DNA from: Arthrobacter sp. UKPF54-2
Lineage (GTDB): Bacteria > Actinomycetota > Actinomycetes > Actinomycetales > Micrococcaceae
Direction of reading: 5' to 3'
DNA length: 64,000 nucleotides
Assembly: GCF_007858535.1 (NCBI RefSeq)
Contig: NZ_CP040174.1
Span: 2,728,001-2,792,000 of the forward strand
Below the pieces are notes generated by a model. It was given only the letters and a program-made list of their open reading frames with translations, searched no databases and was not told the DNA's origin. The position numbers and the translations under genes are program-made. This document shows, one piece after another, positions 23,647 through 32,737 of this stretch (the stretch's first letter is position 1; the number at the start of each line of letters is the position of its first letter).

Positions 23647-24911
23647 GGGAGCTTCCATCCGTCGGCGAGTGCTTTCTGTTTCAGTCCGGACCATTCTTCG
23701 GCGGGCGGCGGCCCCACGGGAGTGCAGGCGGGGCCGGCCACGAACGGCGGGACGAGGTACTTGGGGGCGTTTAGGTTGGCCGGGGCTCCGAAGTCCAGGA
23801 CCTCGGCGATGTTGCGGGCGGCCTTGTCCCTCGGGGTCAGCGGCGGCAGGTTCCAGCGCCATTCGATGGCCTTGAGCACCGAGGTGTGATCGTAGACATT
23901 GTGGGCGACGTACCGGCGCCGGGCGCGGGGCGAGACCACCAGGGAGGGAACCCGGAAGCCGCGCAGCGCGGTGTCCGCGCTGGTGTCCGGAGCCGTCGTG
24001 GGCGCGACGTGGTCGTAGAAGCCGCCCCATTCGTCGTAGTTGACCACGAGCAGGGTGTTGGCCCAGCCCGGACCGGAGGTAACGGCATTGTAGACCTCGG
24101 CGAGGAACGTCTCGCCGGAGCGGATGTCGGCGTGCGGGTGGTCGTCGCCGGAGGTGCCGGAGCCCTCGTCGGTAAACCGCGGATCCACGAACGACACAGC
24201 GGGCAGGGTTCCGGCACTGGCGTCGGAAAGGAACTCGGAGTAGTGGTGCGAGATGCCGAGGTACTTGGTGCCCCAGAGCGCGGTGAAGGGGATGTCGCCG
24301 TAGTAGTACTTGCCGGAGACGCCGGCGGCGGCCAGCCTGTCCCAGATCGTCGGCAAGGTGCTCGTTACCGTGGAGTTGTGGATCCGGTCGGTCGCGGCGG
24401 CGTGCTGGTAGAACCGGTTGGGGTACGTTTCGGCCATGGTCGCCGCAAAGTACTGGTCGCAGACCGTCCAGTCAGGGCCGGCCTGCCGCCAGAAGTCGAG
24501 GTCGGCGGCGTCGTAGTACCCGACGGCGAACTCGTCGTTCTCACCGGCCCGGAGCCAGCCGTTGTTCTTGCCGTTGTTGTACTGGATCCGGCCGCCCTCG
24601 TAGGAGTGGTCCGGGTCCGGGTGGCCGCAGCCCTGGAAATCGGTCAGGTGGTGGTTCGAGTGCGGAATGCCGTAGCGGTCAATGTAGCTCAGCCCGGCCT
24701 GTTTCCCGTTGGCCCCCGGCATCCAGCCGAGGAAGTGGTCGAAGGAGCGGTTCTCCATCATCACGACGATGATGTGCTCGATGCCGGAGGCCGCGGGCGC
24801 CGGCATCACGGGCGTGGCGGCCGTAGCCGCACGGAGTGTGCCGCCGGTGGCCAGGGCCGTGGCGGCTGCTGTCCCAGCCACACCCAAGAAGTTGCGTCTT
24901 GAAACGTTCAC
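23643..24911 (-). CDS. Phospholipase C-type phosphoesterase with Tat signal
   Basis: 422 residues. The twin-arginine signal has SRRNFLG at residues 4-10, then an Ala-rich hydrophobic stretch. IEHIIVVMMENRSFDHFLGW is the PF04185 metal-site signature, followed by the QYFAATMAETYPNRFYQHAA region, LLVVNYDEWGGFYDHVAPT and VPSLVVSPRARR. Bacterial members release the phosphorylated headgroup from phospholipids outside the cell, supplying phosphate. The 341 bp upstream contain GTTC direct repeats like an actinobacterial PHO box. It shares a GTGA overlap with the second phosphoesterase. Confidence 0.87.
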   Translation of the reverse strand: MNVSRRNFLGVAGTAAATALATGGTLRAATAATPVMPAPAASGIEHIIVVMMENRSFDHFLGWMPGANGKQAGLSYIDRYGIPHSNHHLTDFQGCGHPDPDHSYEGGRIQYNNGKNNGWLRAGENDEFAVGYYDAADLDFWRQAGPDWTVCDQYFAATMAETYPNRFYQHAAATDRIHNSTVTSTLPTIWDRLAAAGVSGKYYYGDIPFTALWGTKYLGISHHYSEFLSDASAGTLPAVSFVDPRFTDEGSGTSGDDHPHADIRSGETFLAEVYNAVTSGPGWANTLLVVNYDEWGGFYDHVAPTTAPDTSADTALRGFRVPSLVVSPRARRRYVAHNVYDHTSVLKAIEWRWNLPPLTPRDKAARNIAEVLDFGAPANLNAPKYLVPPFVAGPACTPVGPPPAEEWSGLKQKALADGWKLP

Positions 24912-25008
24912 GTCGGATTCCTTTTTATGTCAGGGCTGACTTCCCGCGTCGCCGGAGGAGACCCGGCCAGCCCGCCACAGGGGTAATCGCTGGGAGGGCC
25001 CGAAAAGT

Positions 25009-25021
25009 TACTCGCGGGTAG
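25009..25021. promoter_or_regulatory. TACTCGCGGGTAG core shared with the lipase promoter
   Basis: Thirteen bases identical to 13191-13203 and part of an imperfect palindrome, 98 bp upstream of the phospholipase C start. It is a candidate site for one regulator of lipolytic genes. Confidence 0.5.
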
Positions 25022-25079
25022 AGTTCACGCCAAAAAGTAGATCACGAAACGGTTACGCCCCCGGTCCATATCGGGGTCA

Positions 25080-25112
25080 GTTCATGCGTTGTTCACGGCA
25101 CGTTCGCGCAGG
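25080..25112. promoter_or_regulatory. PHO-box-like triple direct repeat
   Basis: GTTCATGCGTT, GTTCACGGCAC and GTTCGCGCAGG follow one another at exactly 11 bp. This matches the 11-bp direct-repeat unit described for PhoP in Streptomyces (GTTCACC plus four variable bases). It lies 169-201 bp upstream of the phospholipase C start. The repeats read on the opposite strand to that gene, so its role is inferred. Confidence 0.5.
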
Positions 25113-25115
25113 GGC

Positions 25116-25135
25116 CCGCCGGGTTCACCCGGCGG
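25116..25135. terminator. GC-rich hairpin downstream of the exonuclease-like gene
   Basis: CCGCCGGGT-TC-ACCCGGCGG is a perfect 9-bp stem 119 bp past the stop of the leftward exonuclease-like gene. There is no U tract, so it may be a weak or Rho-assisted terminator. Confidence 0.4.
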
Positions 25136-25253
25136 CTACCGGGGGACGGGTCCCTGGAAAGAGGGCACGTCAAAGCGCCGCCGGCAGGGCCGCCGGACGC
25201 TGGGCAGAGGGCCACGAGGAGCCGGCCGCGGAGCCGGAGACGGAGCGGGGGCC

Positions 25254-25961
25254 TTAGCCCGCGGCAGCTCCGGGCGCGTTCTGGCCGTATTCGGCGGTGA
25301 TGAGGATCGGGAGGTGGTCGGAGGCTCCGCGCGGGAGGGTTTCGACGTTTTCGATCATGAGGCCCTGCGAGGTGGCGAAGTCGAAGTGGCCCTTGAACAC
25401 CTTGTAGCGGGTGTAGGTTCGCCGGTCGCTGAGGGAGAGCTCGTAGCCGGCGTCCTTCATCTGCTCGGTGAGGTACTTCGTGAAGAACGGGTAATTGAAG
25501 TCGCCCACCATCAAGGTCATCAGCCCCCCGCCCATGCTCAGCAGTTCCGCGTGGGCGGCGTGGATCTGGTTCCGCCGCAGGGAGTTCGACGCCGTGAGCG
25601 GCGCGGCGTGGAAGGATGCGATAACGAGGTCGTGATCTGTTTCGTTGTCGACCACCCGGGTGCCGATCAGGCGCTCGTGGGCCGGTGCAAGGACCCGGTC
25701 GTGCAGTGACTTCTTCAGCGCGAAAGTCTTCGTCTCGTACGCGGTGAAACGGTCCTTGCGGTAGTAGATCGCCAGGCCGAGCCGGTTGCCCCGCGTCGCA
25801 TCGGCGAGGTGGAGGTCGCCGATGCTCTCGGGCAGGTCATCGGTGTCGCATTCCTGGAGGCAGAGCGCATCGATATTGAAACCCTCGGCCAGGGCCTCCA
25901 GTTCGCCGCTGGCTTTGTGTTTGCGGAGGTTGTAGCTGATAACGCGGATCAGGGGGAGCAC
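25254..25961 (-). CDS. Endonuclease/exonuclease/phosphatase-family protein
   Basis: About 235 residues. GTG 25961 gives VLPLIRVISYN; a longer frame from GTG 26030 exists, so the start is uncertain. EEP-fold landmarks are RVISYNLRKH (strand 1), ALCLQECDTDDL (catalytic Glu), DLVIASFHAAPL (His region), MVGDFNYPF (GDFN motif) and the terminal GASDHLPILI (SDH motif). The fold covers DNA-repair nucleases, inositol phosphatases and sphingomyelinases. With no signal peptide it is probably cytoplasmic, and its substrate is unknown. Confidence 0.82.
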   Translation of the reverse strand: MLPLIRVISYNLRKHKASGELEALAEGFNIDALCLQECDTDDLPESIGDLHLADATRGNRLGLAIYYRKDRFTAYETKTFALKKSLHDRVLAPAHERLIGTRVVDNETDHDLVIASFHAAPLTASNSLRRNQIHAAHAELLSMGGGLMTLMVGDFNYPFFTKYLTEQMKDAGYELSLSDRRTYTRYKVFKGHFDFATSQGLMIENVETLPRGASDHLPILITAEYGQNAPGAAAG

Positions 25962-26083
25962 CTCTTCGCAGGATAGTCGGAGTAAACCTGCTCCCGAGTC
26001 TACCCAGTCCGGCGGATCGGGGGAGACCACGGGAGCAGCGGAACCCGGGCGGCCCGAGGCGATAAGGTGGGTGGGATTCTCTG

Positions 26084-26911
26084 ATGGATGCTGCGAAAGG
26101 GTCGACGTTGACTGCTGAACTACCGGTGCTGGCCGAGGGCGATTTCTATTACGAGGCGCTCGGGGACGGGCGGTTCCGCTCCACCATCCACGCCCAGGGC
26201 GCCTGGAATGAGCACGAACAGCACATGGCGCCGGCGTCCGGCATCTTGGCCGACGCCCTGGCCCGGCACGAGCCGCGGGAGGACATGCGGATGGCCCGGA
26301 TCAGCTACGAGATCCTGGGCCTGATCCCGGGCGGCGACTTCGAGGTCACCACCACCACCCTGCGCCCCGGCCGGACGATCGAGCTGCTGCAGGCCGAGCT
26401 CGTGGCCGGCGGCCGCGTGGCCATCCGGGCGACCGCCTGGCGCATGATCACCTCCGACACGGCCGCCGTCGCCGCCTTCGAAGACCCGCGGATCCCTGCG
26501 CCCGAGGACTGCGAACCGTACGACGCCGCCACGGTCTGGCCCGGCGGCTACATCGCCTCGCTGACGATGCGCATCGCCGAGGGTCACCGGGCAGGGTCCG
26601 GCACGGTCTGGCTGCACACCGACTACCCGCTCACGGACCGGGCCGACAGCAGCGACCTGGCCCGGCTGGTGGGCCTGGTGGACACGGCCAACGGGATCGC
26701 GGCGCGGGTTCCGCCGGGCAAGGGCAGCTACGCCTTCCCCAACCTGGACCTGCAGATCCACATGTACCGCCGTCCCGAGGGGGAATGGCTGGGCCTGGAC
26801 AACGAGGTGTCCTTCGGCACTGACGGCATCGGCCTGACCTCCACCGTGCTGCATGACCTGCAGGGACCCTTCGGACGCGCCGAGCAGATCCTGACGCTGC
26901 GGAAAAGCTGA
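26084..26911 (+). CDS. Acyl-CoA thioesterase-like double-hotdog protein
   Basis: 275 residues from ATG 26084; TTG 26108 (LTAELPVL) is an alternative start. Two hotdog halves can be seen. The first is GRFRSTIHAQGAWNEHEQHMAPASGILADAL ... RISYEILGLIPGGDFEV and the second PGKGSYAFPNLDLQIHMYRRPEGEWLGLDNEVSFGTDGIGLTSTVLHD. This is the PF13622-type (TesB-like) arrangement. Family members hydrolyse acyl-CoA thioesters. It is divergent from the EEP-family gene. Confidence 0.8.
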   Translation: MDAAKGSTLTAELPVLAEGDFYYEALGDGRFRSTIHAQGAWNEHEQHMAPASGILADALARHEPREDMRMARISYEILGLIPGGDFEVTTTTLRPGRTIELLQAELVAGGRVAIRATAWRMITSDTAAVAAFEDPRIPAPEDCEPYDAATVWPGGYIASLTMRIAEGHRAGSGTVWLHTDYPLTDRADSSDLARLVGLVDTANGIAARVPPGKGSYAFPNLDLQIHMYRRPEGEWLGLDNEVSFGTDGIGLTSTVLHDLQGPFGRAEQILTLRKS

Positions 26912-26942
26912 GCAGCGGGCCGGCCGCCGGCCGCCCGGGCGC

Positions 26943-27326
26943 CTAGTGGAAGACGAGCCAGCCGACGACAGTGGCGAGGCCGGTCAGGAAAGCGCCCCAC
27001 GCGATGTCCGCGACGACGATCGCCAGCGGCCACTTCTTCAGGGTCGCGGCGTTGGTGAGGTCGTAGGTGGCGTAGGCGAACGCACCCAGCGCGGCGCCGT
27101 AGCCCAGGGCCGTGAGCCAGCTGCCGCCGTTGAGCGCCGGCCGGAGGGCGAAGAAGACAATTCCGGCGATGTAGAGCACGTAGAACACCACGGCGTACCC
27201 TAGATGGGGCTTGTCCGCCATCAGGTGTCCGAGGTGCCGGCGGTAGAACTTGTTCATCGACTTGAGCCAGACGGCGTCGATGACGGCGAACGCGGCGGCC
27301 ACCACCAGGAATTGCAGAATGAGCAT
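26943..27326 (-). CDS. Small membrane protein, DUF2177 family
   Basis: 127 residues from ATG 27326 with four predicted helices. It starts LQFLVVAAAFAVIDAVWLKSMNKFYRRHLG and has the conserved GYAVVFYVLYIAGIVFFALRPAL, LGAFAYATYDLTNAATLKKW and ADIAWGAFLTGLAT segments that mark DUF2177. The function of the family is unknown. Its start is only 16 bp from the start of the divergent lipoate-ligase-like gene, so their promoters must lie inside each other's coding sequence or 5' end. Confidence 0.83.
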   Translation of the reverse strand: MLILQFLVVAAAFAVIDAVWLKSMNKFYRRHLGHLMADKPHLGYAVVFYVLYIAGIVFFALRPALNGGSWLTALGYGAALGAFAYATYDLTNAATLKKWPLAIVVADIAWGAFLTGLATVVGWLVFH

Positions 27327-27342
27327 AAGGGAGCATAACAAC

Positions 27343-28092
27343 ATGGAGCAGGCCGCGGCCGGACCCCGGACCCTGACGGTGTTCCGGCAGGAGCATTCGC
27401 TCGGCGCCGCGGCGGACCTGGACTTCGCGCTGGACCTGCTGCAGCGGGTGAAGACGGGCGCGGCCGGTCCCCTGCTGCGGCTCTACCGGCCTGCGCCCAC
27501 GGTCGCGTTCGGCCAGCGGGACACCCATCTGCCGGGCTTCGAGGCCGCGGCGCAGGCCTGCCGCGAGCTCGGGTTTGAACCCCTGGTCCGGAAAGCCGGC
27601 GGCCGGGCAGCCGCCTACCACGAGGGCACGCTGGTGATCGACCACCTGGAGCCGCATGCCGACGCGATCGCCGGCGCGAAGGGGCGCTTTTCGTTTTTCG
27701 GCGAACTGCTGGCACAGGGACTGCGCGACGCCGGGGTGGACGCCGCCGTCGGGGAGATCCCGGGCGAGTACTGCCCCGGGGAGTTCAGTGTCCACGGGCA
27801 GGATCCTGCGGTGCCGGGGCATCAGGTCAAGCTCATCGGCACCGCCCAGCGGGTGGTCTCCGGCGGCTGGCTGTTCAGCTCGGTGATCATCGTGGAACAC
27901 TCCGCGCCCATCCGGGCCGTGCTCGAGGCCAGCTACGCCGCCCTGGGCCTGGACTGGGACCCGACGACGGCGGGGGCAGTCAACGACCTGGTCCCGCACC
28001 TGGACGTGGACGCCATCGAGGCCGCAGTGCTGAGCGCCTACGCCCGGTACGCGGCCCTGGATTACGGCGACTTCGGGAGCCTCCGATGCTAA
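27343..28092 (+). CDS. Lipoate-protein ligase/octanoyltransferase-family protein
   Basis: 249 residues from ATG 27343 with AAGGGAG upstream. It has the LplA/LipM catalytic fold: LRLYRPAPTVAFGQRD, VRKAGGRAAAYHEGTLVIDH (substrate loop), GEYCPGEFSV and VKLIGTAQRVVSGGWLFSSVIIVE, with the conserved Lys in KLIGTAQ. The Cys of GEYCPGE sits where LipM and LipL carry their thioester cysteine. An acyl-transfer role (octanoyl or lipoyl) is therefore as likely as an ATP-dependent ligase. lipA and the lipoyl-requiring gcvH are on the opposite strand nearby. Confidence 0.78.
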   Translation: MEQAAAGPRTLTVFRQEHSLGAAADLDFALDLLQRVKTGAAGPLLRLYRPAPTVAFGQRDTHLPGFEAAAQACRELGFEPLVRKAGGRAAAYHEGTLVIDHLEPHADAIAGAKGRFSFFGELLAQGLRDAGVDAAVGEIPGEYCPGEFSVHGQDPAVPGHQVKLIGTAQRVVSGGWLFSSVIIVEHSAPIRAVLEASYAALGLDWDPTTAGAVNDLVPHLDVDAIEAAVLSAYARYAALDYGDFGSLRC

Positions 28093-28110
28093 CCGGCGCT
28101 GGGGGACGAT

Positions 28111-28617
28111 TCAGCCCGGGGCGCGCGCGGCGAGGAGCTGTTCACGCAGGATGTCGGCGTGCCCGCAGTGCTGGGCGAGTTCCCGCAGCATGTGCAGATA
28201 GACCCACCTCAAGGGCAGCGGCCCGCGGCGGTTGCCGGTGACCAGGTCGTCGAGCCCCAAAGATGCGGTCCGGCCGCGTGAGTCCCCGCAGGCCCGGCGG
28301 TAGGCGGCCTGGACGCCGGCAACCGTGTCGCCGTCGTCCAGGATGAAGGACTCGTCCGGGGTGGCCGGAATCCCGATCTCCTGGCGGCTCCGGCGTGTGA
28401 TGGCTTCGTCGAACCAGACCTGTTCCACGAACGTTGCGTGTTTGACCAGTCCCAGCAGCGTTGTCCGCGAGGGGACGAGGGACGCCCGGGCCTCCTGCTC
28501 GCTGAGCCCGTCCAGGCAGCCGTGCAGGGCAGCCCGGTGCTCGTCGAGAAAGGCCTCGAACTGCGTCCTCAGGTCCGGCGCGAAGATGCCGGGATCCATG
28601 CTGGGGAAAGTGCTCAT
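28111..28617 (-). CDS. DinB-like/DUF664 protein
   Basis: 168 residues predicted to form a four-helix bundle: QFEAFLDEHRAALHGCLDGLSEQEA, TTLLGLVKHATFVEQVWFDEA, AAYRRAC and RWVYLHMLRELAQHCGHADILREQLLA. The His residues in KHATFVEQVW and LAQHCGHAD are placed as in the metal site of DinB/YfiT-like enzymes. In mycothiol-containing bacteria some relatives are mycothiol-dependent transferases, but this one is not specifically assigned. It lies between lipA and the convergent ligase-like gene. Confidence 0.8.
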   Translation of the reverse strand: MSTFPSMDPGIFAPDLRTQFEAFLDEHRAALHGCLDGLSEQEARASLVPSRTTLLGLVKHATFVEQVWFDEAITRRSRQEIGIPATPDESFILDDGDTVAGVQAAYRRACGDSRGRTASLGLDDLVTGNRRGPLPLRWVYLHMLRELAQHCGHADILREQLLAARAPG

Positions 28618-28644
28618 GGGCCGACAGCCTAGTACGACGGGCGC

Positions 28645-29652
28645 TCAGGAGTGCGCCGCGAGGAGTGAGCTGGCTTCCTGGCGGGTGCTGCCGGAGCTTT
28701 CGATGTGCGCGAGTTCGGCCGGGATCTCCCAGCCCTTTTTGCGCATGGCGGTGGCCCAGAGCCGGCCGGCGCGGTAGGAGGAACGCACCAGGGGCCCGGA
28801 CATGACGCCGAGGAAGCCGATCTCGTCGGCCTCGTTTTGCAGGTCGACGAATTCCTGCGGCTTGACCCAGCGGTCCACCGGGAGGTGGCGTTCACTCGGG
28901 CGCAGGTACTGGGTGATGGTGATCAGGTCGCAGCCGGCCTCGTGCAGGTCGCGCAGGGCTTCGGAGATTTCCTCGCGGGTCTCGCCCATGCCCAGGATCA
29001 GGTTGGACTTGGTGACCATGCCGAGGTTGCGGCCCTGGGTGATGACGTCCAGGGAGCGTTCGTAGCGGAACGCGGGGCGGATGCGCTTGAAGATCCGCGG
29101 CACGGTCTCGACGTTGTGCGCGAAGACTTCGGGTTTGGAGTCGCAGATCGCCGCGATGTGTTCGGGTTTGCCGGAGAAGTCCGGGATCAGCAGCTCGACG
29201 CCGGTGCCGGGGTTCAGTTCGTGGATCTTGCGGACGGTTTCGGCGTAGAGCCAGACGCCCTCGTCGGCGAGGTCGTCGCGGGCCACCCCGGTGACGGTGG
29301 CGTAGCGCAGCTGCATCGCCTGGACCGAGCGGGCCACCTTGGTGGGTTCGAACATGTCCACCGGGGAGGGTTTGCCGGTGTCGATCTGGCAGAAGTCGCA
29401 GCGCCGGGTGCACTCGGAGCCGCCGATCAGGAACGTCGCTTCCTTGTCTTCCCAGCATTCGAAGATGTTGGGGCAGCCGGCCTCCTCACACACGGTGTGC
29501 AGGCCTTCCTTCTTGACCAGGTTCTTGAGCTGGACGAACTCCGGGCCCATCTGGACCTTGGCCTTAATCCATTCGGGCTTCCGCTCCACCGGGGTGGCCG
29601 CATTACGCTGCTCAATGCGCAGCATCTTCCGGCCTTCTGGTGCCAGTGTCAT
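28645..29652 (-). CDS. lipA: Lipoyl synthase
   Basis: 335 residues from ATG 29652. This radical-SAM enzyme inserts two sulfurs into octanoyl groups on lipoyl domains. It carries both clusters. The auxiliary one is [12 protein letters not shown] (C-X4-C-X5-C), and the SAM one is [10 protein letters not shown] (C-X3-C-X2-C). RSSYRAG holds the conserved Ser near the C-terminus. The product is needed by GcvH, encoded upstream on the same strand, and by 2-oxoacid dehydrogenases. No lipB is seen beside it; the lipoate-ligase-like gene at 27343 may supply the octanoyl step. Confidence 0.96.
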   Translation of the reverse strand: MTLAPEGRKMLRIEQRNAATPVERKPEWIKAKVQMGPEFVQLKNLVKKEGLHTVCEEAGCPNIFECWEDKEATFLIGGSECTRRCDFCQIDTGKPSPVDMFEPTKVARSVQAMQLRYATVTGVARDDLADEGVWLYAETVRKIHELNPGTGVELLIPDFSGKPEHIAAICDSKPEVFAHNVETVPRIFKRIRPAFRYERSLDVITQGRNLGMVTKSNLILGMGETREEISEALRDLHEAGCDLITITQYLRPSERHLPVDRWVKPQEFVDLQNEADEIGFLGVMSGPLVRSSYRAGRLWATAMRKKGWEIPAELAHIESSGSTRQEASSLLAAHS

Positions 29653-29726
29653 TTGTTGTTCCTTCGTAAGTGGGCCGGTTAACGGCGGCGGGTTGCTGAT
29701 CAAAGTGTCGGGGGGAGCGGGGCTGG

Positions 29727-29909
29727 TCACCACCCCGTGTACTGGGTTGCGGCGTAGAGAATCAGCACGAACCCCATCAGTCCGCCTAAGCCGACCGCCC
29801 AGGCTTCAGCCCGCTGCCGCCTGCGCCGCCTCCGGCGCTTGGCGGCCGCTGTTCCGGCCGGTAGCTGCCGGAGGTCCAGGGGCCTATTGGCTCGGTTCAC
29901 GTCCGCCAT
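29727..29909 (-). CDS. Small single-helix membrane protein
   Basis: 60 residues from ATG 29909 (MADVNRANR), five bases after the sdaA stop; an ATG at 29921 would overlap sdaA. A run of ten basic residues ([10 protein letters not shown]) precedes one membrane helix ([19 protein letters not shown]). The basic patch suggests an N-in orientation. No family was recognised. The tight spacing suggests it is read with the glycine operon, perhaps bridging to lipA 74 bp further on. Confidence 0.55.
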   Translation of the reverse strand: MADVNRANRPLDLRQLPAGTAAAKRRRRRRRQRAEAWAVGLGGLMGFVLILYAATQYTGW

Positions 29910-29914
29910 TGCCG

Positions 29915-31327
29915 TCAGCACTCGACGACGTTGACGGCGAGGCCGCCCATGGCGGTTTCTTTGTATTTGGAGCTCATGTCCTTGCCGGTTTCGCGCATGG
30001 TCACGATGACTTCATCGAGGGAAACCCGGTGCGACCCGTCGCCCCAGAGGGCCATTTTGGCGGCGTTGATGGCTTTGGCCGCGGCGATCGCGTTGCGTTC
30101 GATGCAGGGGATCTGCACGAGCCCGCCGATCGGGTCGCAGGTCAGGCCGAGGTTGTGTTCCATCGCGATTTCCGCGGCGTTCTCGACCTGCTGGGGTGTG
30201 CCGCCCATGACTTCGGCGAGGCCCGCGGCGGCCATCGACGACGCCGAGCCCACCTCGCCCTGGCAGCCGACCTCGGCGCCGGAGATCGAGGCCTGTTCCT
30301 TGTAGAGCACCCCGACCGCGCCGGCGGTCAGCAGGAACTTCACCACAGTGTCGTCGCGGTCGGCCTGGCTGGCTTTGTCCATGCCGGGGGCGAAGTGCAG
30401 GGCGTAGTAGAGCACCGCGGGGATGATCCCGGCCGCGCCGTTGGTGGGGGCGGTCACGACGCGGCCGCCGGAGGCGTTCTCCTCGTTCACGGCGAGGGCG
30501 ATCAGGTTCACCCATTCCTGCCAGTACTTCGGGTCCCGGTAGCCGGGGTCCCGGTCCGCGTTTTCCTTCAGCAGGCGGTCGTGCCAGTCCGGGGCGCGGC
30601 GGCGGACCTTGAGCCCGCCGGGCAGCAGCCCGGTCCGCTTCAGGGAGGTGGCCACGCACTCGGCCATCACGGAGTAGATGTGCAGGAGGCCTTCGCGGAT
30701 CTCCTCCTCGGTGTGGGAGGCGCGTTCGTTGACTAACATGACCTCCCCGATCGAGAGCCCGCGGGCCTGGCAGTGGCCGAGCAGTTCCGCGGCGGTGCGG
30801 AACGGCAGCGGCAGGTCCTTGATGGAGGCGTCGAGTTCCTTCAGCGCGGCGTCCTCCTCGCCCTCGCGGACGATGAAGCCGCCGCCGACGGAGAAGAACG
30901 TGGCGCTGTGCAGGGTCCCGCCGTCGGCGTCGGCCACGGTGAAGGTCATGCCGTTCGTGTGCCGGGGCAGGATGGTCAGCGGGCGCAGCACCATGTCCTT
31001 CACCCCGTAGGGCAGGGGCACGGATCCGGCGAGCTGCAGGGTGCCGGTGTCGGCGATGGCGGCCAGCCGCTCCTCGACCTCCGCGGGGAGGATCTTCTCC
31101 GGGTGGTACCCCTCCAGACCCAGCAGGATGGCCGTCATGGTCCCGTGCCCGTGGCCGGTCGCGGCGAGGGACCCGTACAGGTCCACCCGGAGCGAGGCCA
31201 CCCGGTCCAGGGCACCGGAGGCCGCCAGTTCCTCGGCGAACACCGCCGCGGCCCGCATCGGGCCCACGGTGTGCGAACTTGACGGCCCCAATCCGATGGA
31301 AAAGAGATCAAAGACTCCAACAGCCAT
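29915..31327 (-). CDS. sdaA: L-serine ammonia-lyase (single-chain, iron-sulfur type)
   Basis: 470 residues from ATG 31327. The N-terminal beta domain opens [22 protein letters not shown]. The C-terminal alpha domain has [28 protein letters not shown] and [22 protein letters not shown], with cysteines placed to bind the 4Fe-4S cluster. It converts serine to pyruvate and ammonia. Together with gcvPTH and glyA upstream it completes a glycine-to-pyruvate route, and it is the last enzyme of that operon. A perfect hairpin precedes its start. Confidence 0.95.
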   Translation of the reverse strand: MAVGVFDLFSIGLGPSSSHTVGPMRAAAVFAEELAASGALDRVASLRVDLYGSLAATGHGHGTMTAILLGLEGYHPEKILPAEVEERLAAIADTGTLQLAGSVPLPYGVKDMVLRPLTILPRHTNGMTFTVADADGGTLHSATFFSVGGGFIVREGEEDAALKELDASIKDLPLPFRTAAELLGHCQARGLSIGEVMLVNERASHTEEEIREGLLHIYSVMAECVATSLKRTGLLPGGLKVRRRAPDWHDRLLKENADRDPGYRDPKYWQEWVNLIALAVNEENASGGRVVTAPTNGAAGIIPAVLYYALHFAPGMDKASQADRDDTVVKFLLTAGAVGVLYKEQASISGAEVGCQGEVGSASSMAAAGLAEVMGGTPQQVENAAEIAMEHNLGLTCDPIGGLVQIPCIERNAIAAAKAINAAKMALWGDGSHRVSLDEVIVTMRETGKDMSSKYKETAMGGLAVNVVEC

Positions 31328-31366
31328 TGTCGGTTCCTCACTAGGTAGTGCTTCGAATGTCGGCGG

Positions 31367-31404
31367 TTGGGCCTGTCCAGCCCCCAATGCGTGGACAGGC
31401 CCAA
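31367..31404 (-). other. Intercistronic hairpin between glyA and sdaA
   Basis: A perfect 13-bp stem (31367-31379 with 31392-31404; arm TTGGGCCTGTCCA) with a 12-base loop stands in the 90-bp gap between glyA and sdaA. No U tract follows on the minus strand, so it may tune or process the transcript rather than end it. Confidence 0.6.
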
Positions 31405-31417
31405 TCACCAGGGCCGG

Positions 31418-32737
31418 CTAGAGCGCCGGGTAGAGCGGGTGGGCGGCGGCGAGGGCCTGGACCCGGGTGCGGAGCCCGGAGAGGTCCGTGCCGGCGTCGG
31501 CGGTCAGCGCCTCGGCGATGATGTCCGCGACCTCGGCGAACGCGGCCTCACCGAAACCGCGGGTCGCTAGCGCCGGGGTGCCGATCCGCAGCCCGGAGGT
31601 GACCATCGGCGGGCGCGGGTCGAACGGGACGGCGTTGCGGTTGACCGTGATGTCGATCGCCGCGAGCCGGTCCTCGGCTTCCTGGCCGTTGAGCTCGCAC
31701 TCGCGCAGGTCCACCAGGACCAGGTGCACGTCGGTGCCGCCGGAGATCACGTTGATCCCCTTCGCGGTCACATCCGGCTGAACCAGGCGCTCGGCGAGGA
31801 TCCGGGCCCCGGCGAGGACACGTTCCTGGCGTTCCTTGAACTCCGGAGACGCGGCCACCTTGAAGGCGACGGCCTTGCCGGCGATGACGTGCTCGAGCGG
31901 GCCGCCCTGCTGGCCCGGGAACACGGCCGAGTTGATCTTCTTGGCGATGTCGGCGTCGTTGGACAGGATGATCCCGCCGCGCGGACCGGCGAGGGTCTTG
32001 TGCGTCGTGGAGGTCGTGACGTGCGCGTGCGGGACCGGGGAGGGGTGCAGCCCGGCCGCGACGAGCCCGGCGAAGTGCGCCATGTCCACCATCAGGTAGG
32101 CCCCCACCGAGTCGGCGATCCGGCGGAACTCGGCGAAGTCCAGCTGCCGGGCGTACGCGGACCAGCCGGCCACAATCAGCTGCGGCTTGTGCTCCTGGGC
32201 CAGGCGCTCGACCTCGGCCATGTCGATCCGGTGGTCGTCCTCCCGGACCTGGTACGGGATGACGTTGTAGAGCCGGCCGGAGAAGTTGATCTTCATGCCG
32301 TGCGTCAGGTGCCCGCCGTGGGCCAGGTTCAGGCCCATGATCGTGTCGCCCGGGCGGATCAGGGCGTGCATCACCGAGGCGTTCGCCTGCGCGCCGGAGT
32401 GCGGCTGGACGTTGGCGTACCCGGCGCCGAACAGGGCCTTGACCCGGTCGATGGCGAGCTGTTCGATCACGTCGACGTGCTCGCAGCCGCCGTAGTAGCG
32501 CTTGCCCGGGTAGCCCTCGGCGTACTTGTTGGTCAGGACCGAGCCCTGCGCCTGCATCACGGCGCGGGCCGTGTGGTTCTCCGAGGCGATCATTTCCAGG
32601 CCGTCACGCTGGCGGCCCAGCTCCGCGTCGATCCGCGCGGCGATCTCCGGATCCAGCACGGACAGCTCCGCGTCCAGGGACGGGGACACGACCTGCTCGA
32701 AGCTCGTCAGGGTGTCTGCCGCCGCAGCCCCGCTCAC
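31418..32737 (-). CDS. glyA: Serine hydroxymethyltransferase
   Basis: 439 residues from a GTG that overlaps the gcvH stop in GTGA. PLP-enzyme features include [17 protein letters not shown], the [20 protein letters not shown] substrate region, and [15 protein letters not shown] with the PLP lysine. It combines glycine and methylene-tetrahydrofolate into serine. Its place behind gcvPTH, which makes methylene-tetrahydrofolate from a second glycine, and ahead of sdaA indicates a catabolic role. A separate housekeeping glyA may exist elsewhere. Confidence 0.95.
   Translation of the reverse strand: MSGAAAADTLTSFEQVVSPSLDAELSVLDPEIAARIDAELGRQRDGLEMIASENHTARAVMQAQGSVLTNKYAEGYPGKRYYGGCEHVDVIEQLAIDRVKALFGAGYANVQPHSGAQANASVMHALIRPGDTIMGLNLAHGGHLTHGMKINFSGRLYNVIPYQVREDDHRIDMAEVERLAQEHKPQLIVAGWSAYARQLDFAEFRRIADSVGAYLMVDMAHFAGLVAAGLHPSPVPHAHVTTSTTHKTLAGPRGGIILSNDADIAKKINSAVFPGQQGGPLEHVIAGKAVAFKVAASPEFKERQERVLAGARILAERLVQPDVTAKGINVISGGTDVHLVLVDLRECELNGQEAEDRLAAIDITVNRNAVPFDPRPPMVTSGLRIGTPALATRGFGEAAFAEVADIIAEALTADAGTDLSGLRTRVQALAAAHPLYPAL

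Larger units (their letters stand above)
24912..25253. other. Intergenic region upstream of the phospholipase C operon
   Basis: These 342 bp hold no gene that I can support. They contain a TACTCGCGGGTAG palindrome core, three GTTC direct repeats and a perfect GC hairpin, each listed separately. GTTCACG at 25023 is a further single copy of the direct-repeat unit. The region serves as the leader and promoter of the leftward phospholipase operon and as the trailer of the leftward exonuclease-like gene. Confidence 0.6.
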
